A stretch of 14,486 nucleotides of DNA from Planctomycetota bacterium (GCA_029259675.1 JAJDES010000329.1:1-14486); one strand, 5' to 3'; positions 7,961 through 14,486 are shown, counted from the first letter of the stretch. The notes: generated by a model from the letters alone, not told the origin. Program-made: numbers and translations.

Positions 7961-7973
7961 TATCGTGCAGTAA
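7949..7973 (+). repeat. Tandemly duplicated gene end (IVQ-stop twice)
   Basis: ATCGTCCAATAA (7949-7960), the real end of copy 2, is followed after one base by ATCGTGCAGTAA (7962-7973), which also reads Ile-Val-Gln-stop in another frame. Copy 1 ends with ATCGTGCAATAA. The distance from the second, vestigial stop to the downstream hairpin is 10 bases, the same as from the copy 1 stop to its hairpin. Confidence 0.7.
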
Positions 7974-7983
7974 GGTCGCCATC

Positions 7984-8015
7984 GGCGCGCAAGCTTTGCA
8001 CAAGCGCTGCGCGCC
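7984..8015 (+). repeat. 32-base hairpin after copy 2 (matches the one at 6398)
   Basis: GGCGCGC-A-AGC (7984-7994, with A7991 bulged) pairs with GCTGCGCGCC (8006-8015), giving 10 bp around the loop 7995-8005. The element has the same 32-base length as the hairpin after copy 1 and shares 13 identical bases (AGCTTTGCACAAG) across the loop. The helix is kept although the sequence has changed. There is no T-run after it. Confidence 0.65.
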
Positions 8016-8282
8016 TCGACAGTCGAAGAGAATTCCGGCACACCCCGGCGCTAGCTTGCAAGGCAAGACCGACTACCCCAGCAACTCCGTACTGATCCCT
8101 TTCATTCCCTTAGCGCGCGGCGCCGACCTCACTGCAGAAACGCACGTTCCTTGGGCGCGCACAGTCAAACGGATCTGTTGAGGGGCTAGAGATGCTTAGC
8201 CAATACCAGCGGAAGCCCTGCACTCATGTGGAGCGAGTAGCTGTTGCGGCTGCCGACACCAAGAGCTTGAGCTACGCCTGCC
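8016..8282. other. Intergenic region, nothing recognised
   Basis: These 267 bases lie between the hairpin after secreted-protein copy 2 and the 3' end of the RecQ gene, which converge here. I see no coding frame with a family signature, no T-tailed terminator and no repeat matching other parts of the window. Confidence 0.5.
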
Positions 8283-10172
8283 CTAAAGGCGTTCGACGCG
8301 CTTGCGGCGCGGGTCTACTTTGCGCAGTCTTAGGTCGCTGGCGCTTTCGACGATTAGGCGGGTGGCGCGGCCTTCGCCTTCGACGCGGATGATTTGGCCC
8401 ATGTGGCGGCCGTCGATGCGGACCCAATCGCCGCGCTCCCAGCGAGTGCGGGTGTCAGCAGGAGCATCGCTTGAGGAATCGCGACGCGCACTTTGCTTTG
8501 CTTGCTGCGAAGCAAATGTGCCGGATACCGAATGCCCGGCTTTGGATTTGGGCTTGGTATGCGGATCCGATTCGGACTCTTGAACCCCTGCGCCGAAACT
8601 TGGTTTGGAAGAAGCCGCCTCAAGTATCGGGGCCGCCGATTCGTTGGCTGTGGCAGCCTCGCTTGCGAGCGGTCGTGGGATCATGCGCTCGGTGCGCCAG
8701 GCCATGGCGTCGGTGCACAGGTCGCAGGTCCCGCAGGGGCCGTCCGGCGGCGGTAGGTGGAAGTGATCCGCCAAGGCCACGCGCCGGCAGCCGCCCTTGC
8801 CGCCGGCGAATTGGGCGACGCCCAGCAGTGCTTCGAGGTCGGCGCGCATTTTGCCTTCGCTGCCGACGAAGTCGGGCAACTCGCCGGGTTCGAGTTCGCG
8901 TACGAGTTCGAGGTTGTTGGTTTCAAAGGAGCCCTCAGTCACGCCCAAGACTTCCAACCACTTCAAGCACAGATGCACGCGATTGTCCGCGCGGTTTTTA
9001 ATCAGAAGCTCATCGCGCAAATCGTCGACGTCTTTGATCTGCAAGCGCTCGCCCCAACCGCGCAGGGTTTCGTAAACCGAAAACAGGTACTCGCGCGTCG
9101 GGTTGGACCAATTAATGAAGTTTTGCTGCACGGCGAGGTCCTCCTTGAAATAGAGGAGCTCACACCAGGACGGCTTGCCGTCGCGACCGGCGCGGCCGAC
9201 TTCTTGGGTCCAGGCTTCGATTGTGCGCGGCACTTGAGCGTGCAACACAAAGCGAATGTCGCTCTTGTCCACGCCCATGCCAAAGGCGTTGGTGGCCAAA
9301 ACCACCTCGCGCTCCGACTTCATGAAGCGCTCTTGCATGCGCCGACGCTCGACGCTCGACAGCTTGCCGTGGTAGACCAAGCTGTGAATTCCGCGCCGGC
9401 GAAGTTCGCTGTGAAGCGCCTCCAAATCGCGAATAAGCGTCGAATAAACGATTCCCGGTCCATCCATGGCCGCGATGCGTTCGGCCAGAATGGTAACTTT
9501 CTCTTCCGCAAGGTCCACTTCGGTCACGCCCAGGAACAGGTTCTCGCGCTCGATGCCGAGCCTGATCACGAGCGGATCCTGCATGGCCAATGACGAGCAA
9601 ATATCCTCCGCCACCGCCGGTGTCGCAGTCGCCGTCACCGCCACAACCGGCGGACCACCCAGTCGCCTGCGCACCGAACCCAGTCGCCAGTAGTCGGGGC
9701 GGAAATCGTGGCCCCACTCGGAGATGCAGTGCGCTTCGTCGATCGCCACGCGCACGATCGGCATGCTCGCTTCGAGTTCTTGGAAGAGCGGACTGCGGAA
9801 TCGTTCGGGCGTTACGTAGAGCAAGTCCAACTCGCCGCGCGCCGCTTGTTGCAAGCGCTTCTTGCGCTCGGGCCCGTCCAAACTCGAATTTACGTATTGC
9901 GCCGCGATGCCCTTGGCGCGCAGGGCATCGACCTGATCCTTCATCAAGGCGATCAGCGGACTGACAACCAGCACCATGCCGTCCAACGCCAGGGCCGGCA
10001 GTTGATACACGAGTGATTTGCCGCCACCGGTGGGCAGGGTCAGCAGCACATCGCGACCGGCCATCACAGCTTGGATCGCCTCCAACTGCGGACCTTGGAA
10101 ATCCTGCAATCCAAAGCGCTCACGCAGGAGCTTGCGCAGCTCCTCGGGCGAAAAACTCTTTGTGTCGGTCAT
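8283..10172 (-). CDS. recQ: ATP-dependent DNA helicase RecQ, with atypical C-terminal domain
   Basis: The 629-aa protein unwinds DNA 3' to 5' in recombination and repair. It has Walker A PTGGGKS (residues 47-53), DEAHCISEWGHDFRPDY (145-161) with the RecQ aromatic-rich loop, VTATAT (179-184), ATNAFGMGVDK (293-303), QEVGRAGRDG (323-332), and a zinc-binding site with Cys 462, 480, 483 and 486 (CRR ... CGTCDLC). The winged-helix and HRDC parts of classical RecQ are absent. After the zinc site comes a low-complexity Ser/Ala/Lys linker (~500-577), then a compact basic C-terminus (578-629) beginning WERGDWVRIDGRHMGQIIRVEGEG, which looks like a small SH3/KOW-type beta barrel. The N-terminus starts correctly for the family. 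I see no Shine-Dalgarno sequence. It lies 87 bases downstream of the M28-like gene on the same strand. RecQ identity is certain; the tail function is unknown. Confidence 0.95.
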   Translation of the reverse strand: MTDTKSFSPEELRKLLRERFGLQDFQGPQLEAIQAVMAGRDVLLTLPTGGGKSLVYQLPALALDGMVLVVSPLIALMKDQVDALRAKGIAAQYVNSSLDGPERKKRLQQAARGELDLLYVTPERFRSPLFQELEASMPIVRVAIDEAHCISEWGHDFRPDYWRLGSVRRRLGGPPVVAVTATATPAVAEDICSSLAMQDPLVIRLGIERENLFLGVTEVDLAEEKVTILAERIAAMDGPGIVYSTLIRDLEALHSELRRRGIHSLVYHGKLSSVERRRMQERFMKSEREVVLATNAFGMGVDKSDIRFVLHAQVPRTIEAWTQEVGRAGRDGKPSWCELLYFKEDLAVQQNFINWSNPTREYLFSVYETLRGWGERLQIKDVDDLRDELLIKNRADNRVHLCLKWLEVLGVTEGSFETNNLELVRELEPGELPDFVGSEGKMRADLEALLGVAQFAGGKGGCRRVALADHFHLPPPDGPCGTCDLCTDAMAWRTERMIPRPLASEAATANESAAPILEAASSKPSFGAGVQESESDPHTKPKSKAGHSVSGTFASQQAKQSARRDSSSDAPADTRTRWERGDWVRIDGRHMGQIIRVEGEGRATRLIVESASDLRLRKVDPRRKRVERL

Positions 10173-10259
10173 GGCGTCTGTGGCGGAGCCGGCAGCTTAT
10201 TCAGCTGGCAAGCGGGCCATTGTCGCCATCGGTGCCCCGCGCGGGAAGCACCACTTCGC

Positions 10260-12077
10260 TCAAAGCGGCAAGTTGCTGTTGGGGGTGACTTCCCCATCGA
10301 GCGGCCATGGATATTGGAGCGCTTGTCCCAGCCGTCCCAAGGTGACCACGTCTTCGCCGCCACCGCCCAGGGCCTCGATCAGGTTGGAACGCGATTCGAT
10401 CCGGTGAGTGCCCAAAGCCAAGACCCGATCGCCGACTTGCCAGCCCTCCATCGCCGCCCATCCGTCTGCGTCCAAGCGCTCCACAACGGTTCCCGACAAG
10501 TGAAAGCCGTAGCGCGTTTCGAGGCCCATCAGGCGACGCTCACCCGGCTTCAGCAATCCGCGCCGACTCAGTTCGCCGTCCGCATTCGCCAAGCCCTCAG
10601 CACTGAGCGACAGGATGTGCGCCGTGCGCTGCAATTGGTCGAGGTCCACAGCCGCGCGCGTGTCGTATTGCCCCTCGGGAGCTTCACCGTCGCTGCGCCA
10701 CAAAAGCGCCGGAACTCCAACCCGCAGGAAGGAGCCCGCGTCGCCCTCTTGGGCCGGGTCCAAGCCCTCGCACGGCATCAGTGCCACCGGCGAGTCGCCC
10801 AGGTTCGGCGCCATGTACTCCGTCAATTCGCGCATGAAGGGCATGATCGCGCGCGGTGTTCGCAAACCGCGCAGGGCCTCCGCGCCCCACTCGTGAACGA
10901 GTACGGCACGAATCTCTTCGAGTTCCCCGAGGTGGTGGGCCACATAGGTGCGCGATCCCAAGCAGTCCGACTGCCTTCCGCTCCAAAGGACGAAACGCAA
11001 GCTGCGGCGCGGCGTGGGCTCGAGCTGAGCCAAGTAGCGCGCGGACTCGAGCACACTTGCCAGGGCTGCTGCTTGCCCGGCTCCGTTCGCCTCATCCGCA
11101 CTATCCATGGGCGCGCCGACCAAAACCCACTCCTGCGGCAGTTCCGAGCCTTTCAACTCCGCCACCAAGTTGACGAGTTGAATCGGGCCGCGCGTGAGGC
11201 GATTGTCCACATCGAATTGCAATTGAATTTCGAAGCCGCTTTCCAAACGCTCGAGCAATAGATCGTGTTGGTCATTGCGCAAACGAATGTGGGTCATGCT
11301 GGAGCGCGACTCCCACGTCTTTGGAGGGGTGCCGCCCGCAACCAGCGGCTCTCCGCCGTCTTCGACAATGCCCAGCACTTCGAGTCCGAACATGTCGGAA
11401 GCCGAGCGCAACAACTGGCCATAGGCTGCGCTGCTCGTCCCGTAGGGCAAGACCACCCAACTGCCTTGCAATTCTTCGCGTTGATTGAAGAGCTGCTGGA
11501 GACTGCCCGGTGCCAATCGCGCGGGTGCACGCGCGGGACCGGGCGTTGCGGCCGAGTAGCGCGGCGTCGTGAAGACCAGTTCCACGGGTTCGGGCAACCA
11601 CATGCTTCCCGAAGACTCACCGCGATCGAAACCAACGGCCAGCTCGCCGACGGTTTCCAGTCGGACTTCGAATCCGAATCCTTGCAAGCTGCGGCGCAAC
11701 CAAGCCAGGCTGCGACTTTGATTGCCGGAGCCATCGGGACGCGGCCCCCACTTGCTGAGAATTTCAAACCACTCGCGCGCTCGCGGCTCCAATCCCTCAA
11801 ACAACGGTGCGGGGCCTGGCTCGGCGGCCGGGACGGGCTGCGGGTCCGAAAGGGCATCCGCTGCGGACGGCAACTGGGCTTGTTCGGTCTGAGGGACCGG
11901 CACAACTTCCGGCGCGCTGATCCGCTCCTCCGCGGCGGCTTGATGGAGCTCTTCGGGAGCGACTTGGCTCGCTGCTGCTCGGTTCGAGATGCCCACCGTC
12001 AAAAAAACGGCGAGCGCGAGGCGAAGGGGTCCGACTGCGGATGGGGCGGCAGCGGGTGTGGCTGTTTTTTTCTTCAT
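10260..12077 (-). CDS. Secreted M28-like peptidase homologue, probably inactive, with PA-like and PDZ domains
   Basis: I chose the ATG at 12077 (605 aa), not the longer frame from 12254. It is preceded by GGGAG at good spacing and is followed by a signal peptide, MKKK plus a hydrophobic stretch to ~residue 36 (AAAS). Residues 40-92 are a Pro/Ala/Glu-rich linker, ~160-290 a PA-like region, ~300-495 an M28 zinc-peptidase fold, and ~522-590 a PDZ domain (GFHLSGTVVERLDADGWAAM, GWQVGDRVLAL). The usual metal ligands are missing: GAHxDS reads GAPMDS (P323), the NDNGSG Asp aligns with Ala in EANGAG (329-334), the catalytic Glu-Glu reads RQ (SGRQS, 366-370), the DM site reads EW (396-397), and YHT reads YDT (471-473). 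It is therefore likely a pseudopeptidase acting in binding or scaffolding outside the cytoplasm. It probably heads a unit with recQ. Confidence 0.8.
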   Translation of the reverse strand: MKKKTATPAAAPSAVGPLRLALAVFLTVGISNRAAASQVAPEELHQAAAEERISAPEVVPVPQTEQAQLPSAADALSDPQPVPAAEPGPAPLFEGLEPRAREWFEILSKWGPRPDGSGNQSRSLAWLRRSLQGFGFEVRLETVGELAVGFDRGESSGSMWLPEPVELVFTTPRYSAATPGPARAPARLAPGSLQQLFNQREELQGSWVVLPYGTSSAAYGQLLRSASDMFGLEVLGIVEDGGEPLVAGGTPPKTWESRSSMTHIRLRNDQHDLLLERLESGFEIQLQFDVDNRLTRGPIQLVNLVAELKGSELPQEWVLVGAPMDSADEANGAGQAAALASVLESARYLAQLEPTPRRSLRFVLWSGRQSDCLGSRTYVAHHLGELEEIRAVLVHEWGAEALRGLRTPRAIMPFMRELTEYMAPNLGDSPVALMPCEGLDPAQEGDAGSFLRVGVPALLWRSDGEAPEGQYDTRAAVDLDQLQRTAHILSLSAEGLANADGELSRRGLLKPGERRLMGLETRYGFHLSGTVVERLDADGWAAMEGWQVGDRVLALGTHRIESRSNLIEALGGGGEDVVTLGRLGQALQYPWPLDGEVTPNSNLPL

Positions 12078-12082
12078 GAAAT

Positions 12083-12102
12083 TCTCCCTTGGCATCGGGA
12101 GA
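12083..12102 (-). promoter_or_regulatory. Stem-loop covering the ribosome-binding site of the M28-like gene
   Basis: In the minus-strand mRNA, TCTCCC (12102-12097) can pair perfectly with GGGAGA (12088-12083) across an 8-base loop. The second arm is the Shine-Dalgarno sequence, six bases before the ATG at 12077. Folding would hide the ribosome-binding site. Six pairs is short, so this may be chance. Confidence 0.35.
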
Positions 12103-12281
12103 TTGGAGCGACCACCTCTAGCCTGGCTCGGAATAGATTGTGGTGCCCCGCGCGAAGGGCTCCGCAGCGGCCCCGAGAGCAGCCCAGGCCCGGCCCGGAG
12201 CCACCCGGACGCTGCTCTGCCCCCCAGACTCTCCCACGCTCCAACCGGCTTCACTCGGCCCGAAACCAGCCCCCAACCAGC

Positions 12282-12971
12282 ATGTCCCAGAGCTTCCCTG
12301 CGAGTCCTTCCGCGGCCCCGCCCTTGGGCTCGGCCCGTCTGGTGCTCTTTCCGACTGAACTCGAACTGCGCCGCTTCACGGACTTCGGCGCCCTACCCAG
12401 CGGGCTGGCCGTGCAGGCCCTGTGCGGATTCGGCCCGATTGCCGCAGCGGCGCGCACGGCACAGCTCATTGCAGCATTCAAACCCGCGCACGTTTTTCTG
12501 TGCGGAATCGCGGGGGCCTACGACACCGATCAGCATCCAACGGGCGACGCGCTCGAATTTGGACACGTCGGTTTGGATGGCGTCGGAGCCGGGGAGGGCG
12601 CAACATTCCAGGGGCCGCCCGCCATGGGTTTTGCCCAATGGCCCGGTTCGGCGGACACAACCGATTACGCCGTCGAGGAGGAACTCGCCCTCGCTCCCAT
12701 TCAAGACAATGACTTGGGACTCTTGACAACCTGCGCCGCCTCCGCGAACGCCGAGCAAACGCGCCGCCGCCGCGAACGCTTTCCGCGCGCCGTGGCCGAG
12801 GACATGGAGGGCTTCGGCGTGGCCTTGGCCTGCGCGCTCGGTCGCACGCCACTGTGCATCGTGCGCGGAATCTCCAATCAAGTCGGCGATCGCGATCCCT
12901 CCCACTGGCGCATCCCCGCCGCTCTGTCCGCAGCGCGCAAGCTATTGCTGGAACGGCTCGAATCCCAATGA
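12282..12971 (+). CDS. mqnB: Futalosine hydrolase MqnB
   Basis: The enzyme splits futalosine into hypoxanthine and dehypoxanthine futalosine in the cytoplasm, one step of the futalosine route to menaquinone (EC 3.2.2.26). The 229-aa protein shows the nucleoside-phosphorylase-like fold motifs of the family: LVLFPTELE (20-28), CGFGPIAAAARTA (48-60), CGIAGAYD (74-81), LLTTCAASA (147-155), AEDMEGFGVA (172-181) with the substrate-binding Glu, and RGISNQVGDRD (195-205), where MqnB has Asn in place of the Asp of MTA/SAH nucleosidase. The open frame extends far upstream, antisense to the M28-like gene; I place the start at the ATG at 12282. There is no clear ribosome-binding site, and the first ~18 residues are not family-like, so an alternative start a little downstream is possible. 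The stop overlaps the mqnD start (ATGA). Confidence 0.9.
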   Translation: MSQSFPASPSAAPPLGSARLVLFPTELELRRFTDFGALPSGLAVQALCGFGPIAAAARTAQLIAAFKPAHVFLCGIAGAYDTDQHPTGDALEFGHVGLDGVGAGEGATFQGPPAMGFAQWPGSADTTDYAVEEELALAPIQDNDLGLLTTCAASANAEQTRRRRERFPRAVAEDMEGFGVALACALGRTPLCIVRGISNQVGDRDPSHWRIPAALSAARKLLLERLESQ

Positions 12972-13801
12972 GTGAACGATTGCGACTGGGCATTTCGACC
13001 TGCCCCAATGACACCTTCACTTTTCATGGGCTCTTGACCGGCGCGGTCCAAGTCGAAGGCGCTCAAATCGACTTCGAATTGCTCGATGTGCAAGAGTTGA
13101 ACGAAGGCTTTGCGCGCGGCGAATTCGACGCGGCCAAAGTGAGCTTCCACGCGGCCCTGCGCATGGCCGATGAACTTTGGGTGCTGCGCGTGGGTTCCGC
13201 GCTCGGGCGCGGGGTCGGTCCCTTAGTCCTTGCGGCAGCGGGCGCGGAACGCGGTGCGGATGCGCGCGTGCTTTGCCCGGGCCAGTGGACAACGGCCAGC
13301 CTTCTGTGCCGTCTGTTTCATCCCGAATGGAAACGGATCGAGCAGGTCTGCTTTTCAGAGATCATGCCCGCACTCGCTGCCGGCAAAGCTGATCTTGGCG
13401 TTTGCATTCACGAAGGACGCTTCACCTGGAAGAAATCGGGATTGGAACGCGTTGAGGACCTCGGTCAAACGTGGGAGCGCGCCACCGCGGAGCCCTTGCC
13501 CCTGGGCGGCATTGTTGCCCGCAACAACCTCGAGCCCAAGTTGCTCGCGGCCCTGCAAACCGCGATCGTTGCTTCACTGGACTACGCGCGCGAGCACCCT
13601 TCGCAAGCCCTGCAAAGCATGCGCGAGCACGCGCAGGAATTATCGGATGCCGTGCTTTGGCAACACGTCGAACTCTACGTCAATGACTCCACGCGGGACC
13701 TTGGTCCCGGCGGTCAGCGCGCTTTGCTCGCCCTGGCCGAACGGGCCAAGTCCGTGGGCCTTATGGAGCCGGGCTCGCAACTCAAAATCTTCCCAGCATG
13801 A
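12968..13801 (+). CDS. mqnD: 1,4-dihydroxy-6-naphthoate synthase MqnD
   Basis: MqnD converts cyclic dehypoxanthine futalosine to 1,4-dihydroxy-6-naphthoate, the last ring-forming step of the futalosine menaquinone pathway. The 277-aa protein has the periplasmic-binding-protein-like fold of the family and starts with the signature LRLGISTCPNDTFTFHGLL (5-23). It also has SFHAAL (59-64), GVGPLV (82-87) and VCIHEGRFTW (145-154), in which His148 matches the proposed catalytic His. Length is normal for the family. The frame is open upstream of 12968, but the family start and the 4-base ATGA overlap with mqnB support this ATG. It overlaps the next gene in the same way, so all three are probably translated from one mRNA. 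The other pathway genes (mqnA, mqnC, mqnE) are not in the window. Confidence 0.94.
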   Translation: MSERLRLGISTCPNDTFTFHGLLTGAVQVEGAQIDFELLDVQELNEGFARGEFDAAKVSFHAALRMADELWVLRVGSALGRGVGPLVLAAAGAERGADARVLCPGQWTTASLLCRLFHPEWKRIEQVCFSEIMPALAAGKADLGVCIHEGRFTWKKSGLERVEDLGQTWERATAEPLPLGGIVARNNLEPKLLAALQTAIVASLDYAREHPSQALQSMREHAQELSDAVLWQHVELYVNDSTRDLGPGGQRALLALAERAKSVGLMEPGSQLKIFPA

Positions 13802-14136
13802 CTGAGCGCATTTTCCATCTGGCCGACCCCTCCGCCCTGCAAGCGGCGCGCGCAGCCGGCGTGGCGCATTGGACCCCGCCCGGCTTTGCGACTGAGGGCT
13901 TCATTCACCTTTCCTATGCCGAACAACTGGCGGGCACCTTGCAGGCGCACTTCACAGCCGTGGATCGCATCGAATTGATTCAAATTGAGTTGCGTGACAG
14001 CGACGCTTTGCGCTGTGAGGTATCCCGCGGCGACGCCCTCTTCCCGCATCTATACCGGCCGCTCGAATGGAATGAGTTCGGCCGCTCCTGGATCCTGGAG
14101 CGTGGGTCCGAGGGCTGGAGCCTGCCGCCCCTCTAG
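13798..14136 (+). CDS. DUF952 family protein
   Basis: The 112-aa protein matches the small DUF952 family along its length: RIFHLADPSAL (4-14), WTPPGFATEGFIHLSYAEQL (25-44), LIQIELRDSDAL (60-71) and LFPHLYRPLEWNE (81-93). No signal peptide or membrane segment is present, so it should be cytoplasmic. The family has no established reaction; I recall it being placed with the ADP-ribosyltransferase-like folds, with the conserved His residues of FHLA and FIHLS as possible active-site parts, but this is not shown by the sequence. Its start overlaps the mqnD stop by four bases (ATGA), so it is co-translated with mqnB and mqnD. It may be a passenger or have a link to quinone metabolism. Confidence 0.88.
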   Translation: MTERIFHLADPSALQAARAAGVAHWTPPGFATEGFIHLSYAEQLAGTLQAHFTAVDRIELIQIELRDSDALRCEVSRGDALFPHLYRPLEWNEFGRSWILERGSEGWSLPPL

Positions 14137-14177
14137 GGCTCAGGTCGGCCCCGGCGACTTGCAGGCGGGCGGCGGCT

Positions 14178-14195
14178 CAACGGGAGGACCCGTTG
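14178..14195 (+). terminator. Hairpin downstream of the mqn operon, possible terminator
   Basis: A perfect 7-bp inverted repeat, CAACGGG / CCCGTTG, around AGGA lies 42 bases after the DUF952 stop. A T5 run occurs only 18 bases later (14214-14218), after a GC-alternating stretch, so it is not a canonical intrinsic terminator. No other candidate is seen before the intron end. Confidence 0.35.
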
Positions 14196-14285
14196 TCGCT
14201 GCCGCGCGCGCGATTTTTGCCCGCGCCATCGGGCCAAATCGGGATAGGGGCCGGTGAGGAAATCCCTCACCGGGGCCCCTCCCAC

Positions 14286-14318
14286 ACCACCGGGCATACG
14301 GGTCCGTACCACGGCGGT
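14286..14318 (-). ncRNA. Group II intron domain V
   Basis: This is the catalytic hairpin of the ribozyme. ACCGCCG pairs with CGGTGGT (one G-T wobble), with an internal bulge and an upper stem around GTACGG / CCGTATG. The CGC near its base is the probable catalytic triad. It lies 14 bases after the reverse transcriptase stop, an arrangement usual for group II introns with the ORF in domain IV. Confidence 0.8.
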
Positions 14319-14332
14319 TCGAAGAGTTGAGG

Positions 14333-14486
14333 TTACGTCGCCAGACTGGGGACACCCAGCTGGGTGAAGTAGGAGATGTTGAGGATGTTGTGGACGACGC
14401 CGCGAGCATTCCACCACCAGCGTCGGACGTGGCCCGCGACTTCGGCGGCTACGCGGACCGAGGCTCCTCGGGCGCGTAATTCGCGG
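14333..14486 (-). CDS. Group II intron reverse transcriptase/maturase, C-terminal 50 residues only
   Basis: The minus-strand frame from 14485 to the TAA at 14335-14333 encodes RELRARGASVRVAAEVAGHV, then RRWWWNARGVV, HNILNISYFTQLGVPSLAT and stop. The WW-N pattern followed by a terminal YFxxLGVPxL is the typical end of bacterial group II intron reverse transcriptases. These proteins copy the intron RNA and help it splice and move. The catalytic YADD part lies beyond the window. The protein ends without an HNH endonuclease domain, as in class C introns. The fragment shows no internal stop, so the element may be intact. Confidence 0.85.
   Translation of the reverse strand, partial: RELRARGASVRVAAEVAGHVRRWWWNARGVVHNILNISYFTQLGVPSLAT

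Larger units (their letters stand above)
14238..14486 (-). mobile_element. 3' end of a group II intron (cut by window edge)
   Basis: Read on the minus strand, the reverse transcriptase stop is followed by domain V at about 14318-14286. Its 7-bp basal stem is ACCGCCG / CGGTGGT and it is followed by GTGTGGGAGGGG. Domain VI is a hairpin with arms CCGGTGAGG / CCTCACCGG (14273-14265 and 14259-14251). The unpaired A at 14245 is placed as expected for the branch point, and the intron probably ends at GAT (14240-14238). The CGC in the basal stem where many introns have AGC, and the general sequence, suggest a bacterial class C (IIC) intron. The intron points toward the mqn operon, with its 3' exon starting about 100 bases from the DUF952 stop. 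Confidence 0.85.

Noticed and set aside
12062..12074. A7 run near the start of the M28-like gene as a programmed frameshift site
   Set aside because: The codon phase is AAA AAA ACA, not the A AAA AAC phase needed for -1 slippage, and no alternative frame product makes sense.
12078..12254. Longer start (59 extra residues) for the M28-like protein
   Set aside because: The extension is Gly/Arg/Pro-rich and would place the signal peptide inside the protein, whereas the ATG at 12077 has a good ribosome-binding site and a typical signal peptide.
11265..12281. Very long plus-strand open frame continuous with mqnB
   Set aside because: It runs antisense to the M28-like gene and shows no family signature; stop codons are rare there because of GC-rich codon usage. 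MqnB-like sequence begins only after 12282.
12854..12967. Upstream extension of mqnD
   Set aside because: It overlaps the conserved end of mqnB, and MqnD proteins begin at the LRLGISTCPNDTF region.
1..14486. CRISPR array, tRNA or rRNA genes, attachment sites
   Set aside because: No regularly spaced direct repeats, tRNA cloverleaf signatures or rRNA segments were noticed on either strand by eye.

Overview
The window is about 14.5 kb of GC-rich bacterial chromosome, densely coded, with no phage or plasmid core and no RNA genes that I can recognise. The best guess at its source is a Planctomycetota-like bacterium. The evidence is a pair of secreted beta-helix proteins with a glycine/leucine/proline-rich C-terminal domain, a type I recall from marine planctomycetes, and futalosine-pathway menaquinone genes. 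This assignment is inference; Myxococcota or another deep phylum is not excluded.

Layout. (1) Bases 1-2292, plus strand: the 3' part of a molybdenum hydroxylase large subunit, then its FAD subunit. The FAD subunit carries the four-cysteine insertion typical of the 4-hydroxybenzoyl-CoA reductase beta subunit. (2) 2427-4460, minus strand: a CobW/G3E GTPase followed 6 bases later by a small membrane protein with a TrkA-C domain. (3) 4461-4995: a non-coding divergent region with two adjacent GC hairpins. (4) 4996-8015, plus strand: two tandem, equally long (463 aa) paralogous secreted proteins. Each is followed by a related 32-base hairpin. (5) 8283-12077, minus strand: a secreted M28-like peptidase homologue that has lost its metal ligands, followed by a RecQ helicase with an unusual C-terminus. 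(6) 12282-14136, plus strand: a tightly overlapped operon of mqnB, mqnD and a DUF952 gene. (7) 14238-14486, minus strand: the 3' end of a group II intron (the last 50 codons of its reverse transcriptase, then domains V and VI), cut by the window edge.

How the parts work together. The first pair forms most of one enzyme complex; its [2Fe-2S] subunit must lie upstream or elsewhere. MqnB and MqnD catalyse two steps of futalosine-dependent menaquinone synthesis, so the respiratory quinone is probably menaquinone. The rest are separate functions. The most unusual items are the catalytically dead M28 homologue with a PA-like region and PDZ domain, the tandem secreted pair with its conserved 3' hairpins and a duplicated stop region, the RecQ C-terminal domain, and the intron end.
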